A stretch of DNA of 54,817 nucleotides, taken from the NCBI GenBank assembly GCA_019748235.1, contig JAIEPU010000021.1:1-54817 (forward strand), given 5' to 3'. The first letter of the stretch is position 1; every line of letters starts with the position of its first letter. The notes beneath the pieces are model-generated. The model saw only the letters and a program-made list of their open reading frames with translations, had not been told where the DNA came from and did not search any database. Below, piece after piece: positions 1-8,341 of the stretch. Position numbers and translations under genes: made by a program. Source of the stretch: a bacterium (lineage in GTDB: Bacteria; Planctomycetota; Planctomycetia; Kolteriales; Kolteriaceae).

Positions 1-906
1 GCGATAACGACTGGAATAACGAAGAATCGTCCCCATGAAGCTCGAATGGAAGAGAGCGAAGCCAGAGACGATATCGAGCGGTCGCAAGCTCTGGTGCACC
101 AGAAATGGTTCGACGCACTCCTCGCCGATGTCGAGAATTTCAAGCAGATCGATTCCTAGGTCAATTCCCATTCGAGTCAGAGATGCGACCAGTTGCTCCG
201 TCGGAGCGTTTCCGGCGCTGCGCCCCATCCCTTTCAGAGAGCCGTCAACGATCGTCGCTCCGAGTTCGATGGCTTTTAGGGAGTGGCTAACGGCAAGCCC
301 GAGATTGTTATGTCCATGAAAGCCGATGGGAACGCTCGATCGTTCGCGGATGGCATTCAAGTAGGATTCAAGTTCTTCCACCAGCATTCCGCCGGCGGAA
401 TCGACAATGTATACGACGTCGGCTCCGAACTGCTCGGCCAGGACAACGCGCTTCGCGAATTCGGCAGGCTCCATCGTGTACGACTTCATGAAGTTGGCCA
501 TGACCTCGAGGCCGAGGTTCTTCGCGCGAGCGATAAAAGGACCGGCGTCGGCGGCATCGCTAACGTTCGTGCCGATGCGAATGAATCCCGCCCCGTGATC
601 GGCAGCGAGATTGACGTCGTCGAGATGGGCGATACCAGGGATGCAGAAGACTCCGAACTTACCCCGATGAACGGAGCGCGCGGCGGCGATGAGATAGGCC
701 TCGTCCGTTTCGGCGGCTTCTCCCTTTCCGGCAACAGAGGCGCGAAGCCCGACGCCGTGCCCGACTTCTATCAGTGGCACGCCCGCCCGGTCGAGGGCGC
801 CCGCGATGATCTCGGTATCGGCAGCCGTGAAACGAAAATCGATGGCATAACTGCCATCGCGGAGCGTGCAGTCGAGAAGTCGGAGATTGCATCGCGTCGC
901 GACCAT
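1..906 (-). CDS. DRE-TIM (HMGL-like) aldolase, C-terminus cut by window edge
   Basis: The frame is open from an ATG at 906 to the left edge (302 codons, no stop), so the C-terminus is missing. The start has an AGAGGG ribosome site. It lies 52 nt downstream of the neuB stop, so it is probably the third gene of a neuA-neuB-aldolase operon. The translation has the DRE-TIM metallolyase signature: LLDCTLRDGSY at residues 10-20 (catalytic Arg16, metal-binding Asp17), VDSAGG near 168-173, and FHGHNN at 196-201 with metal ligands His197 and His199. The closest remembered family is 4-hydroxy-2-oxovalerate aldolase / HMG-CoA lyase-like, which makes or breaks C-C bonds next to 2-keto acids with a divalent metal. 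Other members of the superfamily condense acyl-CoA instead. The position after a NeuB synthase suggests sugar-acid metabolism, but the substrate is unknown. About 40 residues would be expected beyond the edge. Confidence 0.85.
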   Translation of the reverse strand, partial: MVATRCNLRLLDCTLRDGSYAIDFRFTAADTEIIAGALDRAGVPLIEVGHGVGLRASVAGKGEAAETDEAYLIAAARSVHRGKFGVFCIPGIAHLDDVNLAADHGAGFIRIGTNVSDAADAGPFIARAKNLGLEVMANFMKSYTMEPAEFAKRVVLAEQFGADVVYIVDSAGGMLVEELESYLNAIRERSSVPIGFHGHNNLGLAVSHSLKAIELGATIVDGSLKGMGRSAGNAPTEQLVASLTRMGIDLGIDLLEILDIGEECVEPFLVHQSLRPLDIVSGFALFHSSFMGTILRYSSRYR

Positions 907-958
907 CGCACCCTCTTTTCAAGCCATCTCACAGACACCACGTCAAATGACGTTCCTA

Positions 959-2011
959 TCAGACGAGGTCTTCCGAGCAGATCGCCTGACCTACTTGAAC
1001 GGGTCGCGCTAATCGCCGCCCGACCACCCACCCGATGTCACGAACCGAGATTCCGTGGCCTGTTCGAAGCGCTCTAAGATCCTGTTGCTCGACAATCTGG
1101 CCCGGTTCCAATGGCCGAAGCGCGACCAGGCCCCGATAACCGAGTTTTCTTCCTTCGGACTCCGATGGATGAGGACGTTTGATCCCATTTCCCATGGCTG
1201 ATTCAATCTTGCGGATCCCAGTGACCAAATCGCGCAGTTCCTCCGGCTCCAATGACGCGCGATGGTCAGGTCCGATCAAATCTCGATCGAGCGTGAAGTG
1301 TTTCTCGATAATGGTGGCACCGAGTGCCACTGCCGCGAACGAGACCTCGTTGCCGAGCGTATGGTCCGAGAGTCCCACCGGTACTCGGAATGCCTGCGCC
1401 ATCGTTACCACGGCGCGAATATTCATTGTCGCCGGGTTTGCAGGATAACGTGACACGCAGTGGAGCAAGGCAAGGGGAGGATCGCCGGCCTCTTGAACGA
1501 CTCTCACCGCCTCGTCGACTTCCGAAAGGTAAGTCGTTCCAGTGGATAGAATGATCGGCCTGTTCTTCGACGCGATGTACCGCAGCAATGGATGATTGAC
1601 GATCTCGCCTGATCCCACTTTGAAGGCGGGGACTCGCAGCTTCGCGAGTAGATCAACCGCTTGCTCATCGTATGGCGTCGATAGGAACTGGATATTTCGC
1701 CGTTGGCAGTACTTGATCAACTCACGGTGATCGTTTTCGGAGAGCTCGAGTTTTCGCAGCATGTCCAGTTGCGACTCGTCGGGGTCAGTCGTTTCATGCT
1801 GGTAGGCGGCTTTGGGAGCAACGGACGACGCGACACGATCGGCCTGAAACGTCTGGAATTTCACCGCATCTGCCCCGGCATCAGCGGCGACATCGACCAG
1901 TTTCTTCGCCAACGTGAGTCGGCCGTTATGATTCACCCCTGCTTCGGCGATGACATAACACGGATATCCAGGACCAACCAAACGACCGGCGATGTCAAGA
2001 GTGGCGGACAT
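959..2011 (-). CDS. neuB: NeuB-family nonulosonic acid (sialic/legionaminic-type) synthase
   Basis: A 350-residue protein of normal NeuB length. These enzymes condense an N-acyl-mannosamine-type sugar with phosphoenolpyruvate to form a nine-carbon 2-keto sugar acid in the cytoplasm. The TIM-barrel half shows YVIAEAGVNHNG near the N-terminus, KFQTF, KVGSGE, STGTTYLSEV, GLSDHT and the conserved EKHFTLDR...GPDH segment. The last ~60 residues form a SAF (antifreeze-like) domain (GYRGLVALRPLEPGQ... to the end). The ATG at 2011 shares one base with the TAA of the upstream cytidylyltransferase (TAATG), which decides this start over one 15 codons upstream and implies translational coupling. Whether the product is sialic, legionaminic or pseudaminic acid cannot be read from the sequence. 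The LegC- and CBS-nucleotidyltransferase-type neighbours favour a legionaminate-like compound. Confidence 0.93.
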   Translation of the reverse strand: MSATLDIAGRLVGPGYPCYVIAEAGVNHNGRLTLAKKLVDVAADAGADAVKFQTFQADRVASSVAPKAAYQHETTDPDESQLDMLRKLELSENDHRELIKYCQRRNIQFLSTPYDEQAVDLLAKLRVPAFKVGSGEIVNHPLLRYIASKNRPIILSTGTTYLSEVDEAVRVVQEAGDPPLALLHCVSRYPANPATMNIRAVVTMAQAFRVPVGLSDHTLGNEVSFAAVALGATIIEKHFTLDRDLIGPDHRASLEPEELRDLVTGIRKIESAMGNGIKRPHPSESEGRKLGYRGLVALRPLEPGQIVEQQDLRALRTGHGISVRDIGWVVGRRLARPVQVGQAICSEDLV

Positions 2012-2727
2012 TAGACCCGCTCCCTCATCAGAAGACTGACTAGTTCCAATTCCCACGGGGAATCGATGTCGATTGAACGTTCCGGCGGCATGACATATGC
2101 GAAAGTTCGCTCGGTATAGAGGCGGCTCGACGTCATCAGCACCTCCCGATCGGCAAGAAAGATCGCGCCATTCGGAAGATACATGTCAGTGATCGCCTGT
2201 CGCTGCGTTAGCTTGACCTCCGCATCGGCATACCCTGGGACGCGCCCATCCGGTTCGACATTCGTGAGCCAAATCGAAGGGGCTTTCGTCTTACTGACGC
2301 TGATCACCCAATCCGCGCTTCGCTCCCGATGGAGCGAGATCGCCGAAGAGAGATCTGTCGCCTCTCGAAGAGGGGACGTCGGCTGTAGACACATGGTCAA
2401 GGTCGGGCGATAGTTCTCTTCATGCTCAAGCCAATCGATCGCGTGCTTCCAAACCGCGCGCCCTGGAGCATCGTCCGTCGCGAGTTCAGAGGGGCGAAGG
2501 AACGGAACCTCCGCACCGTAGTCACGAGCGACCTCCGCGATACGAGGCGAGTCGGTCGTGACGATCACACGTTCGATTTCAGGTGTCGCCTTCGCCACCT
2601 CAATCGTGTGCGCGATCAGCGGCTTACCTGCCACCAGGACTAAGTTCTTATCCTTGATCCCTTTTGAACCGCCGCGAGCAGGAATGATCGCGACGATCGA
2701 TCGATGACTCTCCGCGATGCTCGTCAT
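2011..2727 (-). CDS. neuA: CMP-nonulosonate (N-acylneuraminate) cytidylyltransferase
   Basis: It activates a nonulosonic acid with CTP to give the CMP-sugar donor used by glycosyltransferases. The nucleotide-binding motif IIPARGGSKGIKDKN lies near the N-terminus, LQPTSPLR in the middle, and the metal-binding SIDIDSPWE near the end, all typical of NeuA/LegF cytidylyltransferases. The start is uncertain. ATG 2727 (MTSIAESHRSIVAIIPARGG) leaves a normal short N-terminus. ATG 2757 is possible. A frame open to 2892 would add an atypical basic extension. No strong ribosome site marks any of them. It is the first gene of the leftward neuA-neuB-aldolase arm and overlaps neuB by one base. Confidence 0.9.
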   Translation of the reverse strand: MTSIAESHRSIVAIIPARGGSKGIKDKNLVLVAGKPLIAHTIEVAKATPEIERVIVTTDSPRIAEVARDYGAEVPFLRPSELATDDAPGRAVWKHAIDWLEHEENYRPTLTMCLQPTSPLREATDLSSAISLHRERSADWVISVSKTKAPSIWLTNVEPDGRVPGYADAEVKLTQRQAITDMYLPNGAIFLADREVLMTSSRLYTERTFAYVMPPERSIDIDSPWELELVSLLMRERV

Positions 2728-3217
2728 GATGTTGCTCGCTCGCAGGAGATCTTCCATCGCAGACCCAGCGGTCTCCGCGACTCGCGAGCGCTGACGCCAC
2801 CAAAGATCAGACGGCGGACGGCGCGAGATACGGGGAGGCTTCATGGTCCGTGAGAAATGTACTCGACGATGTTTAGGAAAGATGAGATTCATGCGTGAAG
2901 TGGAGAGGTTTTATGTGGGTTGACGGTTGCGTTCTCATTAACGGCGTTAACTCGCTCAATCTCGTCAATCGCGTTACAGATTAACATCGACCGGGATCGT
3001 ATGAAGGCTGATCGTATCGATCAGGTAAAGTTCTCTTCCTTTGTTGTCTCGGATGAATGGAGAAGTCGCGGGAGACGATCGTTCTCCTTTGCGGAGCCGC
3101 TCTTTATCGGCTACGGTTCGTCGACGCTTAGTGACAACACAATGTCACTGGGGGTCTTCATGCCGGCTTGTCTGACGACGGGCCAGCCCGATGATCTCAT
3201 TCATCCGAGTAAAAGTC
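2728..3217. promoter_or_regulatory. Divergent intergenic region with two inverted repeats
   Basis: This gap of about 490 bases separates the leftward neuA arm from the rightward PIG-L arm, so it should hold both promoters. Two inverted repeats stand out. One is TTAACG-g-CGTTAA at 2938-2950. The other is AGTGACA-acacaa-TGTCACT at 3130-3149, with perfect 7-base arms, about 70 bases before the PIG-L start. Either could bind a dimeric regulator. A plus-strand open frame at 2920-3258 has no recognisable features and is not called. Promoter boxes could not be assigned with confidence. Confidence 0.45.
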
Positions 3218-3907
3218 ATGGCTTCGTCCATCTTGGTGATTTGCGCCCACCCGGATGATGAAACGCTGGGCTGTGGTGGGACATTACTTCGGCACGCGCA
3301 GAGCGGCGACCGGAATAGTTGGGTCATTGCGACCCGCGCGATCGGCGAACGCTGGTCGGATGACGTCCGGCAACAAAAAGACGAAGAGATTCGCCGCGTC
3401 GCGAAAGCTTATGCAATCGAAGAACGATTTGAGCTGAAGCTCCCTTCAGCATCTCTTGATCATGTTCCCCTTGGACAGATCATGGATGGCATTGCCGACG
3501 CGGTAAGAAAGGTTCGTCCCTCGGTCGTTTACGTGGTTCATTCCGCCGATGTCCACACGGATCATCATGCGGTCTTCACCGGGACGATGTCCGTTCTCAA
3601 GCCCTTTCACATGAGACAACTCGGCGTCGAGCGAATCATGAGTTTCGAGACGCTTTCATCCACCGAAGCGGCCCCATTTAGAGTCGGTGGTCAGTTTGTG
3701 CCGAATCTCTTCATCGACGTCAGTTCGCAGTTAGATCGCAAAATCGAAATCATGAGTCTGTACGCATCCGAGTCACAACCCGATCCAATGCCGCGCGGTC
3801 CATCCGCGATTCGGGCATTAGCTCGTTATCGAGGCGCGACGATCGGCGTCGAATATGCGGAAGCCTTCATGCTGATCCGCGAATGCCAGTACTCGAACCC
3901 TGTGTAA
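3218..3907 (+). CDS. PIG-L family N-acetyl-sugar deacetylase
   Basis: A 229-residue zinc-dependent deacetylase of the PIG-L/LmbE family. These enzymes remove acetyl groups from N-acetylated amino sugars or sugar nucleotides. The metal site is complete: AHPDDETLGCGG near the N-terminus supplies His, Asp and Asp, and HTDHHAVF near the middle supplies a further His. The start at ATG 3218 (MASSILVICAHPDDE) matches family N-termini. An in-frame ATG at 3191 would add nine residues, and neither has a clear ribosome site. It is the first gene of the rightward arm and is followed after 12 bases by the NeuD-type acyltransferase. Deacetylation followed by a different acylation on the same amino group is a plausible pairing, but this is inference. 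Confidence 0.9.
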   Translation: MASSILVICAHPDDETLGCGGTLLRHAQSGDRNSWVIATRAIGERWSDDVRQQKDEEIRRVAKAYAIEERFELKLPSASLDHVPLGQIMDGIADAVRKVRPSVVYVVHSADVHTDHHAVFTGTMSVLKPFHMRQLGVERIMSFETLSSTEAAPFRVGGQFVPNLFIDVSSQLDRKIEIMSLYASESQPDPMPRGPSAIRALARYRGATIGVEYAEAFMLIRECQYSNPV

Positions 3908-3919
3908 AGGAGGCTCATC

Positions 3920-4648
3920 GTGAAATGTCAACGTTTGGTGGGCCTGGGCGCGGGGGGACATGCCGCGGTCATTATTGAGACGCTTCAGGCGGCCGGGCAT
4001 GTAGAGATCATTGGACTCCTTGCGCCCGCGAGCGGTGATGTGCTCGGTATTCCCATCATCGGTGACGATAACATCTTGGTGACACTCCAGGATCGCGGGA
4101 TCGATGGCGTGTTCCTGGGGGTCGGGATGATGAAGAGTCCCGCCGCGCGGAAAAGATTAGTCGACAAGGCGACTCATCATCAGTTGGAAATCGTGGGGGC
4201 GGTTCATCCGACCGCGTTCATCGCGCCGTCAGTGACCATCGGAAGAGCGCCACAAGTACTCGCCGGCGCCGTTATTCAGTCTCGTGCTCGCCTGGGAGAT
4301 CACGTACTCGTCAATACCGGAGCGATCATCGAGCACGATTGCCGACTAGGCGACTTCTCGCATGTCGCGACCGGAGCTCACTTGGCGGGAGGTGTGACCG
4401 TAGGCGAGGGAGCATTCATTGGCGCAGGGGCGGTGTTAATTCAAGGAGTTACCGTTGGCGCGAATGCGGTAATCGGGGCGGGCGCGGTGGTCATTCATGA
4501 TGTCTATCCAGGCACGACGGTGGTGGGTGTTCCTGCTCGACCCTTGCCGCAAAACTCGACCAGTCGGACCAAGTGTCCAAAAGATGAAGACTGTTATGCA
4601 TTGTCGTCGATAGGTACGCCGTCAACGTTCGAGGAGATCAGTGAATGA
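3920..4648 (+). CDS. NeuD/PglD-type sugar O- or N-acyltransferase (left-handed beta-helix)
   Basis: A 242-residue acyltransferase. An N-terminal Rossmann-like domain begins RLVGLGAGGHAAVII. From about residue 95 hexapeptide repeats follow (IAPSVTIG..., VLAGAVIQ, GDHVLVNTGAI, GAFIGAGAVLI, GANAVIGAGAVV), ending GVPARPL. The EHDCRLGDFSHVATG segment carries the His expected for catalysis in PglD/NeuD enzymes. The family uses acetyl-CoA to acylate amino or hydroxyl groups of UDP-sugars or sialic acids. The GTG start at 3920 is fixed by an AGGAGG ribosome site at 3908-3913. An unusual 35-residue tail after the helix contains two Cys (KCPKDEDCYALSS). It overlaps the next gene by ATGA. In legionaminate loci this slot is filled by LegH. 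Confidence 0.9.
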   Translation: MKCQRLVGLGAGGHAAVIIETLQAAGHVEIIGLLAPASGDVLGIPIIGDDNILVTLQDRGIDGVFLGVGMMKSPAARKRLVDKATHHQLEIVGAVHPTAFIAPSVTIGRAPQVLAGAVIQSRARLGDHVLVNTGAIIEHDCRLGDFSHVATGAHLAGGVTVGEGAFIGAGAVLIQGVTVGANAVIGAGAVVIHDVYPGTTVVGVPARPLPQNSTSRTKCPKDEDCYALSSIGTPSTFEEISE

Positions 4649-5724
4649 TCGACATCGACAAAATATCCATCGGTCCAGATGCCTCGATCCGGCAAGTCAT
4701 GTCTAGGATTGATGAAGGAGCGAAGGGGATCGCCGTTGTGATCGACGGAGATTGCCGGCTTTTGGGAACGATCACGGACGGTGACATCCGTCGGGCCATT
4801 CTTTCTGGAAAATCACTCGATACGCGCATTCATGAGGTCTTGACGGAGCGAGAGCAACGCGGGGGAAGAAGTCCCATCACCGCGATGGTGTCTACACCGG
4901 CAGCGGAACTTTCACGAATGATGCTCACCAAGGGGATTCGTCATATCGTTGTCCTTAACTCCGCAAACCGCGTGGTGGGGCTGGCGACGCTAGAGGAAAC
5001 GATCCCTTTCATTCGTCAACCGGTCGAAGCGGTCATCATGGCGGGAGGACGCGGGCGACGGCTGATGCCGCTCACCAATGATCTCCCCAAGCCGATGCTT
5101 CCGGTCGGCGGGCGACCCATGCTCGAGTGGATCATCGAGGGACTCAAGCGTTCGGGCATCACGCGGATCACGATCTCATCGCATTATAAGGCAGACGTGA
5201 TACGTCGATATTTCGGCAACGGCTGGCGACAGGGAGTGAGTATCTCGCACTTGTACGAAGAGCGTCCCTCCGGAACGGCCGGCGCGCTCCGTCTGTTGAA
5301 TAATTGGAATCAAACGCTTCTGGTTATCAACGGAGATATTCTGACCTGGGTCGACTTCACACAGATGATCAACTTTCACCGGGAGCAGAACGCCTCACTG
5401 ACCGTGGCCGTTCGTCAGCACGACATTCAGGTGCCGTACGGCGTCGTTGACATGGATGGATCTCGCATACGTCGATTGAGCGAGAAGCCGATCATGCCCT
5501 ATTTCGTCAATGCGGGAATTTATCTGCTCGAGCCGTCGCTTCGCTCTCTATTGGGTGATGAAGATCACCTCGACATGACCGACTTGATCGAGCGAGCGAT
5601 CCAGCACGATCAATCGATTATCGGCTTTCCGGTGACTGAGTATTGGGCGGACATCGGTCAGATGCACGACTACCAGAAGGCTCGCGAGCACATCAGCGCT
5701 CAACTTTTGGGGGCCGTCGTATGA
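4645..5724 (+). CDS. CBS-domain nucleotidyltransferase (PtmE-like sugar-1-phosphate guanylyltransferase)
   Basis: A 359-residue fusion. Residues 1-125 form a CBS-domain pair (ITDGDIRRAIL in the first, GIRHIVVLNSANRVVGLATL in the second). Residues 128-359 form a nucleotidyltransferase with VIMAGGRGRRLMPLTNDLPK followed by PMLPVGGRPMLEWI, the G-X-G-X-R-L...PKPM signature of sugar-1-phosphate nucleotidylyltransferases. ERPSGTAGAL and VINGDIL carry the sugar and metal sites. Campylobacter PtmE, which makes GDP-glucosamine for legionaminate synthesis, has this same CBS-NTP-transferase layout, so a GDP-amino-sugar product is a good guess. Related enzymes use mannose- or heptose-1-phosphate. CBS domains usually sense adenine nucleotides. 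The ATG overlaps the acyltransferase stop (ATGA), and its own stop overlaps the next ATG. Confidence 0.9.
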   Translation: MIDIDKISIGPDASIRQVMSRIDEGAKGIAVVIDGDCRLLGTITDGDIRRAILSGKSLDTRIHEVLTEREQRGGRSPITAMVSTPAAELSRMMLTKGIRHIVVLNSANRVVGLATLEETIPFIRQPVEAVIMAGGRGRRLMPLTNDLPKPMLPVGGRPMLEWIIEGLKRSGITRITISSHYKADVIRRYFGNGWRQGVSISHLYEERPSGTAGALRLLNNWNQTLLVINGDILTWVDFTQMINFHREQNASLTVAVRQHDIQVPYGVVDMDGSRIRRLSEKPIMPYFVNAGIYLLEPSLRSLLGDEDHLDMTDLIERAIQHDQSIIGFPVTEYWADIGQMHDYQKAREHISAQLLGAVV

Positions 5725-6689
5725 GAGTCCTCGTAACGGGAGGAGCCGGTTACGTCGGTTCATTGGTCTGCCGCGAACTGATTCACTCGAATCATGAGGT
5801 CCGCGCGTTCGATTCGTTGCTCCACGGAGGGGACGCGCTAACCGGCCTCTATCCAGAGGATCGATTCAGTTTTCTGGCGGGAGATATTCGATCGGCGGAT
5901 GACTTGAATCGCGCCGTCAAAGGAATCGACGCGGTCGTCCACCTGGCCGCGATCGTGGGTGACCCGGCCTGTGCTCGCGACAAGTCCCTATCGCTCGACG
6001 TCAATCACACGGCTGCCCTACATTTATTCGATGCGGCGAAGAACGCGGGATCACGACGATTCGTCTTCGCCTCCACCTGTAGCAACTATGGGCGGATGAC
6101 TGATCCCGAACATCCGGTTGACGAACAGGCGGAACTCAGACCCGTATCGCTCTATGCGGAAACGAAAGTGGCCGTCGAACAGTTCCTTCTGCATCAATCT
6201 CACAACTCTATCGAACCGACCGTGCTTCGCTTTGCCACGGTGTACGGTATTTCTCCGCGCATGCGTTTCGATTTGACGGTCAATGAATTCACGCGTGACC
6301 TCTTCGTTCACCAGAAGTTGACCGTGTTCGGGGAACAGTTTTGGAGGCCGTACGTCCACGTTCGCGACGTCGCGCGTGCCGTTCGAATTGTCCTGGACGC
6401 TCCATCCGACTTGGTGCGCGGACAGGTCTTCAACGTGGGGGATACTCGCGAAAACTACACAAAGGCAATGCTCATCGACAAGATTCAGCGAGCGTTACCA
6501 AATGAGACCCGGATTGATCGAGTCCATCGGACCGAAGATCCGCGTGACTACCGGGTCGATTTCACGCGAATCAAACGAGAATTGAACTTCGAGATTACAC
6601 GTACGGTCGACGATGGCATTCGCGAACTGATCGATGCCCTGAGTCAGGGTGTTTTCACCGATCCGTTCGCGGACAAGCATCGAAACTGA
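5721..6689 (+). CDS. NAD-dependent epimerase/dehydratase (extended SDR)
   Basis: A 322-residue extended short-chain dehydrogenase acting on a nucleotide sugar. The NAD-binding VTGGAGYVGS sits at the N-terminus, HLAAIVGDPACARDK near residue 75, a Ser/Thr-bearing ASTCSNYG, and the catalytic Tyr-x-x-x-Lys as YAETK. The start at 5721 uses an ATG that overlaps the previous stop. An open frame reaching back to 5643 lies within the upstream gene and is not used. It lacks the motifs I would expect of a true LegB GDP-GlcNAc 4,6-dehydratase and looks more like a generic O-antigen-cluster epimerase. The activity (4,6-dehydratase, 4-epimerase or 4-reductase) cannot be set from sequence alone. Confidence 0.88.
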   Translation: MRVLVTGGAGYVGSLVCRELIHSNHEVRAFDSLLHGGDALTGLYPEDRFSFLAGDIRSADDLNRAVKGIDAVVHLAAIVGDPACARDKSLSLDVNHTAALHLFDAAKNAGSRRFVFASTCSNYGRMTDPEHPVDEQAELRPVSLYAETKVAVEQFLLHQSHNSIEPTVLRFATVYGISPRMRFDLTVNEFTRDLFVHQKLTVFGEQFWRPYVHVRDVARAVRIVLDAPSDLVRGQVFNVGDTRENYTKAMLIDKIQRALPNETRIDRVHRTEDPRDYRVDFTRIKRELNFEITRTVDDGIRELIDALSQGVFTDPFADKHRN

Positions 6690-6697
6690 GGTGGTCC

Positions 6698-7885
6698 ATG
6701 ATCACGCACTGGTCGGCGACGAAGACGGCACAACCCGTTCCCCTTTCCGTACCGCACATGGCGGGGAATGAATGGCAATACGTGCGAGAGGCGATAGAGA
6801 GCGGTTGGGTCTCAACCGCAGGGCCCCACGTCGAACGGTTCGAGGCGGCCGTCGCTCGGCGAGCGCTGGTTCGATACGGCATCGCCACCTCGAGCGGAAC
6901 AGCCGCACTTCACACCGCGCTGGTCGTTGCCGGTATTGAAGCGGATGATGAAGTTCTCGTGTCGACGCTCACTTTCATCGCCTCCGCGAACGCGATTCGA
7001 TATGCCGGCGCAAATCCAGTCTTGATCGATGCCGAACCGAACTACTGGCAGATCGATCCAAACCTGGTCGAAGAGTTTCTCACTCGTCGATGCGAGTCGA
7101 AGAACGGCGTCCTTTTGAATAAGGCGACCGGTCGGCGGGTCAAAGGGATCGTGCCCGTGCATATCATGGGACACCCGGTTGACCTCGATCCAATTTACGA
7201 TCTTGCTCGCCGATTTGGCTTGGTCGTGATCGAGGATGCGGCGGAAGCGATCGGCGCTGACTACAAGGCGCGCCCCGTTGGACGAACGGATTCCATTGCC
7301 GTCTATAGCTTCAATGGGAACAAGATCATCACGGCCGGTGGCGGCGGAATGATTCTTACCGATCGCCCCGACTGGGCGGAGCGGGCCAAGTATCTCACCA
7401 CGCAAGCGAAAGACGATCCGATCGAATACATTCACGGAGCGATCGGCTTCAACTATCGACTCACGAATATGCAAGCGGCTCTCGGTTTGGCTCAGCTCGA
7501 ATCGCTCGAGGAATTCGTTGCCTACAAGAGAAGCATCGCCTGGCGATATCAATCGCTTCTCGCTGACGTGCCGGGCATCTCGACCATGCCTGAGGCGGCG
7601 TGGGCCCGCAGTACGTTCTGGCTTTACACGCTACTCATTGATCCCGAAAAGTTCGGGAGCGACAGTCGCGAACTCGCGAACCGACTGCAATCTCTCGGAA
7701 TTCAAACACGTCCCTTGTGGCAACCGATGCATTTGAGCAAACCCCACGGCCCATGCGAAGTCATGGGCGGCGAAGTGGCGGAACGACTCTTCCGTCAATC
7801 GATCAGCATCCCTTGTTCGGTGGACCTAGACCTAGATCAAGTGGATGAAATTGCCTCAATCATTCGTTCTCATGCGCGCGCCTAA
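6698..7885 (+). CDS. LegC-family PLP-dependent sugar aminotransferase
   Basis: A 395-residue DegT/DnrJ/EryC1-fold aminotransferase. The N-terminal PLSVPHMAGNEW followed by YVREAIESGWVSTAGPHVE is a strong match to the remembered LegC subfamily, which transfers an amino group to a 4-keto nucleotide sugar in legionaminate synthesis. PLP contacts are visible: SSGTAALHTAL, EDAAEAIG (Asp180), and SFNGNKIITAGGGG with Lys209 as the likely Schiff-base residue. The ribosome site GAGGTGG overlaps the stop of the preceding SDR and fixes ATG 6698. Its 4-keto substrate should come from a dehydratase. The SDR just upstream is the only local candidate apart from the two Gmd proteins. Confidence 0.92.
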   Translation: MITHWSATKTAQPVPLSVPHMAGNEWQYVREAIESGWVSTAGPHVERFEAAVARRALVRYGIATSSGTAALHTALVVAGIEADDEVLVSTLTFIASANAIRYAGANPVLIDAEPNYWQIDPNLVEEFLTRRCESKNGVLLNKATGRRVKGIVPVHIMGHPVDLDPIYDLARRFGLVVIEDAAEAIGADYKARPVGRTDSIAVYSFNGNKIITAGGGGMILTDRPDWAERAKYLTTQAKDDPIEYIHGAIGFNYRLTNMQAALGLAQLESLEEFVAYKRSIAWRYQSLLADVPGISTMPEAAWARSTFWLYTLLIDPEKFGSDSRELANRLQSLGIQTRPLWQPMHLSKPHGPCEVMGGEVAERLFRQSISIPCSVDLDLDQVDEIASIIRSHARA

Positions 7886-7912
7886 TGGGTCACGAAAGAG
7901 CGTGGGGCGACC

Positions 7913-8341
7913 TTGTTAGATGATGGATCGATCGAAATGAATGCATTAGCCGAGATTCGAAATCTTCGACCCGATATTCTCGGCGTATTTGTCACGCTCG
8001 CTTGCCCGAAATGCGCGCATGGATGGGAAGCCTATCAGCCGACGAGTCTCGGAGTATCACTGGCAACGCATCGATGTCCCTGTTGCAACACGATGTCCTC
8101 GGTCACTCCCGAATCGTTTGGCCGCGCGCTCGATCAATTTTGGCCCGAACCGTCTCGCGAAGAAATTGTCGCTCTGACGAACGAAGCGAGCCGAGTCACC
8201 CAGGATTGGCACCGGACCGAGATTTTCGCGAACGCCCTCAATTACAAGGGAGTGAATCTAGGAGAAGCTTCAGAGCGGTATCTCGTCTCGCATGTCACGC
8301 TCGGACTGGGCCTGCCGAGTGGCGCGGAGGCACGCTCATGA
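7913..8341 (+). CDS. Small zinc-ribbon protein of unknown function
   Basis: A 142-residue protein not recognised from any named family. Two Cys pairs at residues 31-34 (CPKC) and 55-58 (CPCC) form a probable zinc ribbon, followed by an acidic, helix-rich region (PSREEIVALTNEASRVTQDW). Two starts are possible: TTG 7913 with GGGG upstream, or ATG 7937 (MNALAEIRNLRPD), which is also typical. Its stop overlaps the ATG of the giant glycosyltransferase (ATGA), so the two are very likely co-translated and may work together. It sits between the LegC-type aminotransferase and the triple glycosyltransferase, so an accessory or scaffold role in nonulosonate transfer is a guess only. Confidence 0.75.
   Translation: MLDDGSIEMNALAEIRNLRPDILGVFVTLACPKCAHGWEAYQPTSLGVSLATHRCPCCNTMSSVTPESFGRALDQFWPEPSREEIVALTNEASRVTQDWHRTEIFANALNYKGVNLGEASERYLVSHVTLGLGLPSGAEARS

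Noticed and set aside
283-1077. Plus-strand 264-codon open frame at the left end
   Set aside because: It lies antisense to the aldolase, whose translation has complete DRE-TIM motifs. The plus frame shows none.
2920-3258. Plus-strand 112-codon frame upstream of PIG-L
   Set aside because: No domain, unlikely composition, and it overlaps the PIG-L start in another frame. The region reads as regulatory.
8002-8337. Long N-terminal extension of the triple glycosyltransferase
   Set aside because: It runs inside the zinc-ribbon gene in another frame. The ATGA at 8338 gives a natural coupled start.
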